Program-made: the position numbers and the translations under genes
Origin: Mesocentrotus franciscanus
Lineage: Eukaryota > Echinodermata > Echinoidea > Camarodonta > Strongylocentrotidae
Direction of reading: 5' to 3'
Assembly: GCA_037976565.1 (NCBI GenBank)
Contig: CP137685.1
Span: forward strand, 27,710,827-27,774,826
DNA: 64,000 bases
Part shown: one piece after another, positions 62,601 to 64,000 of the stretch
Layout of the letters: each line of letters starts with the position of its first letter
Position numbering within the stretch: position 1 is the stretch's first letter
The notes under the pieces: generated by a model
The model's database searches: none
What the model was told of the DNA's origin: nothing
Seen by the model: only the letters and a program-made list of their open reading frames with translations

Positions 62601-64000
62601 AAGGAGTGTGTATGGCTTATTACCATGCCACAGAACTACACGGTCGGACTCAGCTTTCAATCATTTGAGGTAACCGATATGAATTTAAGTCAAGTCAAAC
62701 AAGATCACAAAGAATGTCGCAAAAAATCAACTTGAAGCAATGCTCCTCTCGAAGCTTAAGGCTACTTTAACCATGCATGCTCTTTCACTATACCATATGG
62801 TTTGTTTTGTGTGTGTGTCCCTCTGGCTGCCCACAGTAACCTGTGAATCATCATCATTGTAAGAATAAACATAATGGTACGTCCGATTTAGTGAACATTG
62901 AGTGTCTTTGAGTAATGATCATGATGATAAGGCCTTCTGTCAAAGCGTTATACCTATATGATAGTGATGTATACAGTTGCCCCCAAAATAGTGATCTATC
63001 ATTGATTCGCAAGTCTCTTTATTCTAATTCCTCTTCCTTTTCCTCTTCTCGCTATTTTCCTTCTCTTTGTCTCTACCATTTCTTTTCTCGTTGAATTCCG
63101 AGTCTGTCTTTAATTTCGAGTCATTTGTGATGCAAATAATACCGGTAAACGGGTTCGAGGGTTTTGTAGACATAGCACATGTGTTATCCTCTTTGAACTT
63201 GATACCAACTGAAATAAATTGTCGAAAAAATCACCCACCGCCAACTCCTCACTAAATATCCTTCAACTTCGACTTTCATAGATCGAACGACACGAGACAT
63301 GCATCTACGACTACGTAGAAGTTCGTGATGGACACGAAGAAACCTCTCCGCTCATCGGTCGTTTCTGTGGCTATTTCATTCCTGACGACATCAAGTCCAC
63401 CGGGAATAAAATGATGGTGACTTTCGTATCTGACGGATCCGTCAATAAAGGCGGGTTCTCCGCCGATTTCTTCAAAGGTAAACCTTATCTCTCATTTTGC
63501 TAGGCTAGTACTGGACGTATTTTAATACTTTTTAATACTTTGTAAAGTTTAATGAATGATGTCGGTCATAATAAATTCTTGTTCATGAAGTGGTCAAGAA
63601 CATTTGATTTAACGAGATCAAAGGAGATCAACCGATTTGTTTTTTTTTAATCTGTGACGTCAGAGTGAGATAGTTCTTATTTTTTCCCGCGTGCTTCCAT
63701 GATGCGGCTAGTCAAATGATGGCTTGATAAATCAGCTGCTTGAAGCATATTTTGTCAGTTGAAGTCAGCCGATTTTAGTTCGATTTCACACCATTTTTAG
63801 CTCAAGATCGCGGCTCTTTGTTTGTCTCCATTAGTCTGAAGGACTCTCAAACGTATACGTGTGTTTTTATCATCGAATATTCACTTTAAAACAAGTTTAA
63901 ACAACACATTATTTCAAAATGATTTTGTCTCACAGAAAAGGACGAATGTGCCCATCCAGACCAGGGTGGATGTATGGATGTGTGCGTGAATACTATCGGT
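52974..64000 (+). CDS. BMP1: Tolloid/BMP1-type astacin metalloprotease, 5' part of gene, runs off window
   Basis: Eleven consecutive in-phase exons: 52974-53111, 56095-56211, 59060-59189, 59819-59997, 60625-60858, 61396-61614, 61927-62043, 62524-62669, 63282-63477, and 63936 to the window end. (That is ten separate exons within the window; with the missing signal exon the gene has at least eleven.) Domain order is prodomain, astacin protease, CUB1, CUB2 and a calcium-binding EGF start, which is the tolloid/BMP1 order and excludes short astacins and meprins. The zinc site is [13 protein letters not shown] and the Met-turn is SIMHY. Family role: a secreted protease that processes procollagens and cleaves Chordin to free BMPs in dorsoventral patterning. 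All introns are GT-AG. No frame disruption is seen, unlike the three minus-strand genes. The exon with start codon and signal peptide is missing from my reading; it must end with one base of a split codon (exon 52974 starts with the last two). Orthology to BMP1 versus TLL1/2 cannot be set from this part. Confidence 0.93.
53183..53385. mobile_element. Copy of the 37-kb MITE-like family in tolloid intron
   Basis: Starts TAATGCCCGGTGGATAGGAG / GCGTCATTTTTATTGCG and ends AGGCAAATGACGTCTCGTGT / GCAACAGACATAAG. It lies 72 bp downstream of the exon ending at 53111. Confidence 0.6.
54335..54432 (+). repeat. GA microsatellite with G-run, tolloid intron
   Basis: (GA)n interrupted by AAAG and closed by a G11 run. 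Confidence 0.85.
56268..56598. mobile_element. MITE-like element with 38-bp inverted ends in tolloid intron
   Basis: AGGCCTGTTCTCATCAGACC and on through AGTTGCAAAATAACCCG are mirrored by CGGGTTATTTTGTAACTTCG to GGACAGGCCT. Starts 56 bp after the tolloid exon ending at 56211. Confidence 0.7.
56655..56689. repeat. AT microsatellite, tolloid intron
   Basis: (AT)n of about 17 units next to the MITE at 56268-56598. Confidence 0.85.
58880..59045 (+). repeat. CT-rich tract just before a tolloid exon
   Basis: About 165 bp of CTCTC/CCTCC text ending 15 bp before the exon at 59060; it extends the normal polypyrimidine tract. Confidence 0.8.
59060..60858 (+). CDS. BMP1: Tolloid astacin catalytic domain exons
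   Basis: Three exons: 59060-59189 ([19 protein letters not shown]), 59819-59997 and 60625-60858. The Cys-rich loop [12 protein letters not shown] typical of tolloids spans the 59189/59819 junction. The zinc-binding helix [13 protein letters not shown] lies in the second exon with the catalytic Glu present. The third carries the Met-turn [13 protein letters not shown] and ends LYKCP with a split codon into CUB1. All catalytic residues expected for an active astacin are present. Confidence 0.93.
59330..59575 (+). repeat. ATC/CAT trinucleotide repeat, tolloid intron
   Basis: Imperfect CATCATCACCATCATC text in intron 59190-59818; His-rich frames in it are spurious. Confidence 0.85.
61396..62043 (+). 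CDS. BMP1: Tolloid CUB1 domain exons
   Basis: Exons 61396-61614 and 61927-62043. The translation begins [20 protein letters not shown] and includes [24 protein letters not shown] and [12 protein letters not shown]. Four Cys of the CUB fold are in place. CUB1 is needed for substrate exclusion and chordinase activity in the family. Confidence 0.92.
62524..63477 (+). CDS. BMP1: Tolloid CUB2 domain exons
   Basis: Exons 62524-62669 and 63282-63477. They encode [48 protein letters not shown] and [17 protein letters not shown]. Cys positions and the acidic YDYVEVRDG strand match CUB2 of tolloids. Confidence 0.92.
63936..64000 (+). CDS. BMP1: Tolloid EGF1 exon, cut by the window end
   Basis: After a TCTCACAG acceptor the frame reads [16 protein letters not shown] then VNTIG, the first half of a calcium-binding EGF domain (D-E-C start). 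The exon continues beyond position 64000. Confidence 0.88.

Noticed and set aside
1..64000. CRISPR arrays, bacterial operons or phage modules
   Set aside because: The window is clearly eukaryotic with spliced genes; no regularly spaced direct repeats of CRISPR type were seen.

Overview
The window looks like nuclear DNA of a marine invertebrate deuterostome, most likely an echinoderm and plausibly a sea urchin. It is AT-rich, its genes are split by GT-AG introns, and non-coding DNA is crowded with short inverted-repeat elements (MITE-like), tRNA-derived SINEs ending in ATT repeats, microsatellites and one decayed LINE fragment. The organism call is an inference from gene content and repeat style, not from a database match.

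Five protein-coding loci can be reconstructed by hand from exon translation and splice sites. (1) GOLT1B/GOT1, plus strand, 2088-7054: five exons, 138 residues, complete. (2) TFAM, minus strand, 19777-14003: seven exons with a mitochondrial presequence and two HMG boxes; complete apart from one apparent missing base at 16405-16410. (3) A Golgi carbohydrate sulfotransferase of the HNK-1ST/CHST8-14 type, minus strand, 28038-25596: three coding exons, with one apparent missing base near 25720-25745. (4) A divergent protein-kinase-like locus, minus strand, about 31148-29561: a serine-rich region with seven copies of an LLRPxD-like motif, then a kinase-like domain cut by about five frame changes. 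(5) The 5' two fifths of a tolloid/BMP1 metalloprotease gene, plus strand, 52974 to the window edge: prodomain, astacin catalytic domain, CUB1, CUB2 and the start of an EGF domain, all in phase; the signal-peptide exon was not found.

Layout: 1-2087 is intergenic with a perfect hairpin and a CT-rich tract. GOLT1B and TFAM converge on the repeat-rich block 7.1-14.0 kb. TFAM, the sulfotransferase and the kinase-like locus are all on the minus strand. 31.1-52.97 kb has no gene I can support; it is a mosaic of inverted-repeat elements, simple repeats, a LINE fragment and a tRNA-like element, and may include a long first intron or the promoter region of the tolloid gene.

The genes belong to unrelated housekeeping or developmental processes: ER-Golgi traffic, mitochondrial DNA maintenance, glycan sulfation and extracellular proteolysis. 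No shared pathway is implied. The most notable points are the repeat-plus-kinase locus, the recurring one-base shortfalls in three minus-strand genes, and several inverted-repeat families whose members sit in introns, one of them (a SINE) 10 bp from a TFAM splice donor.
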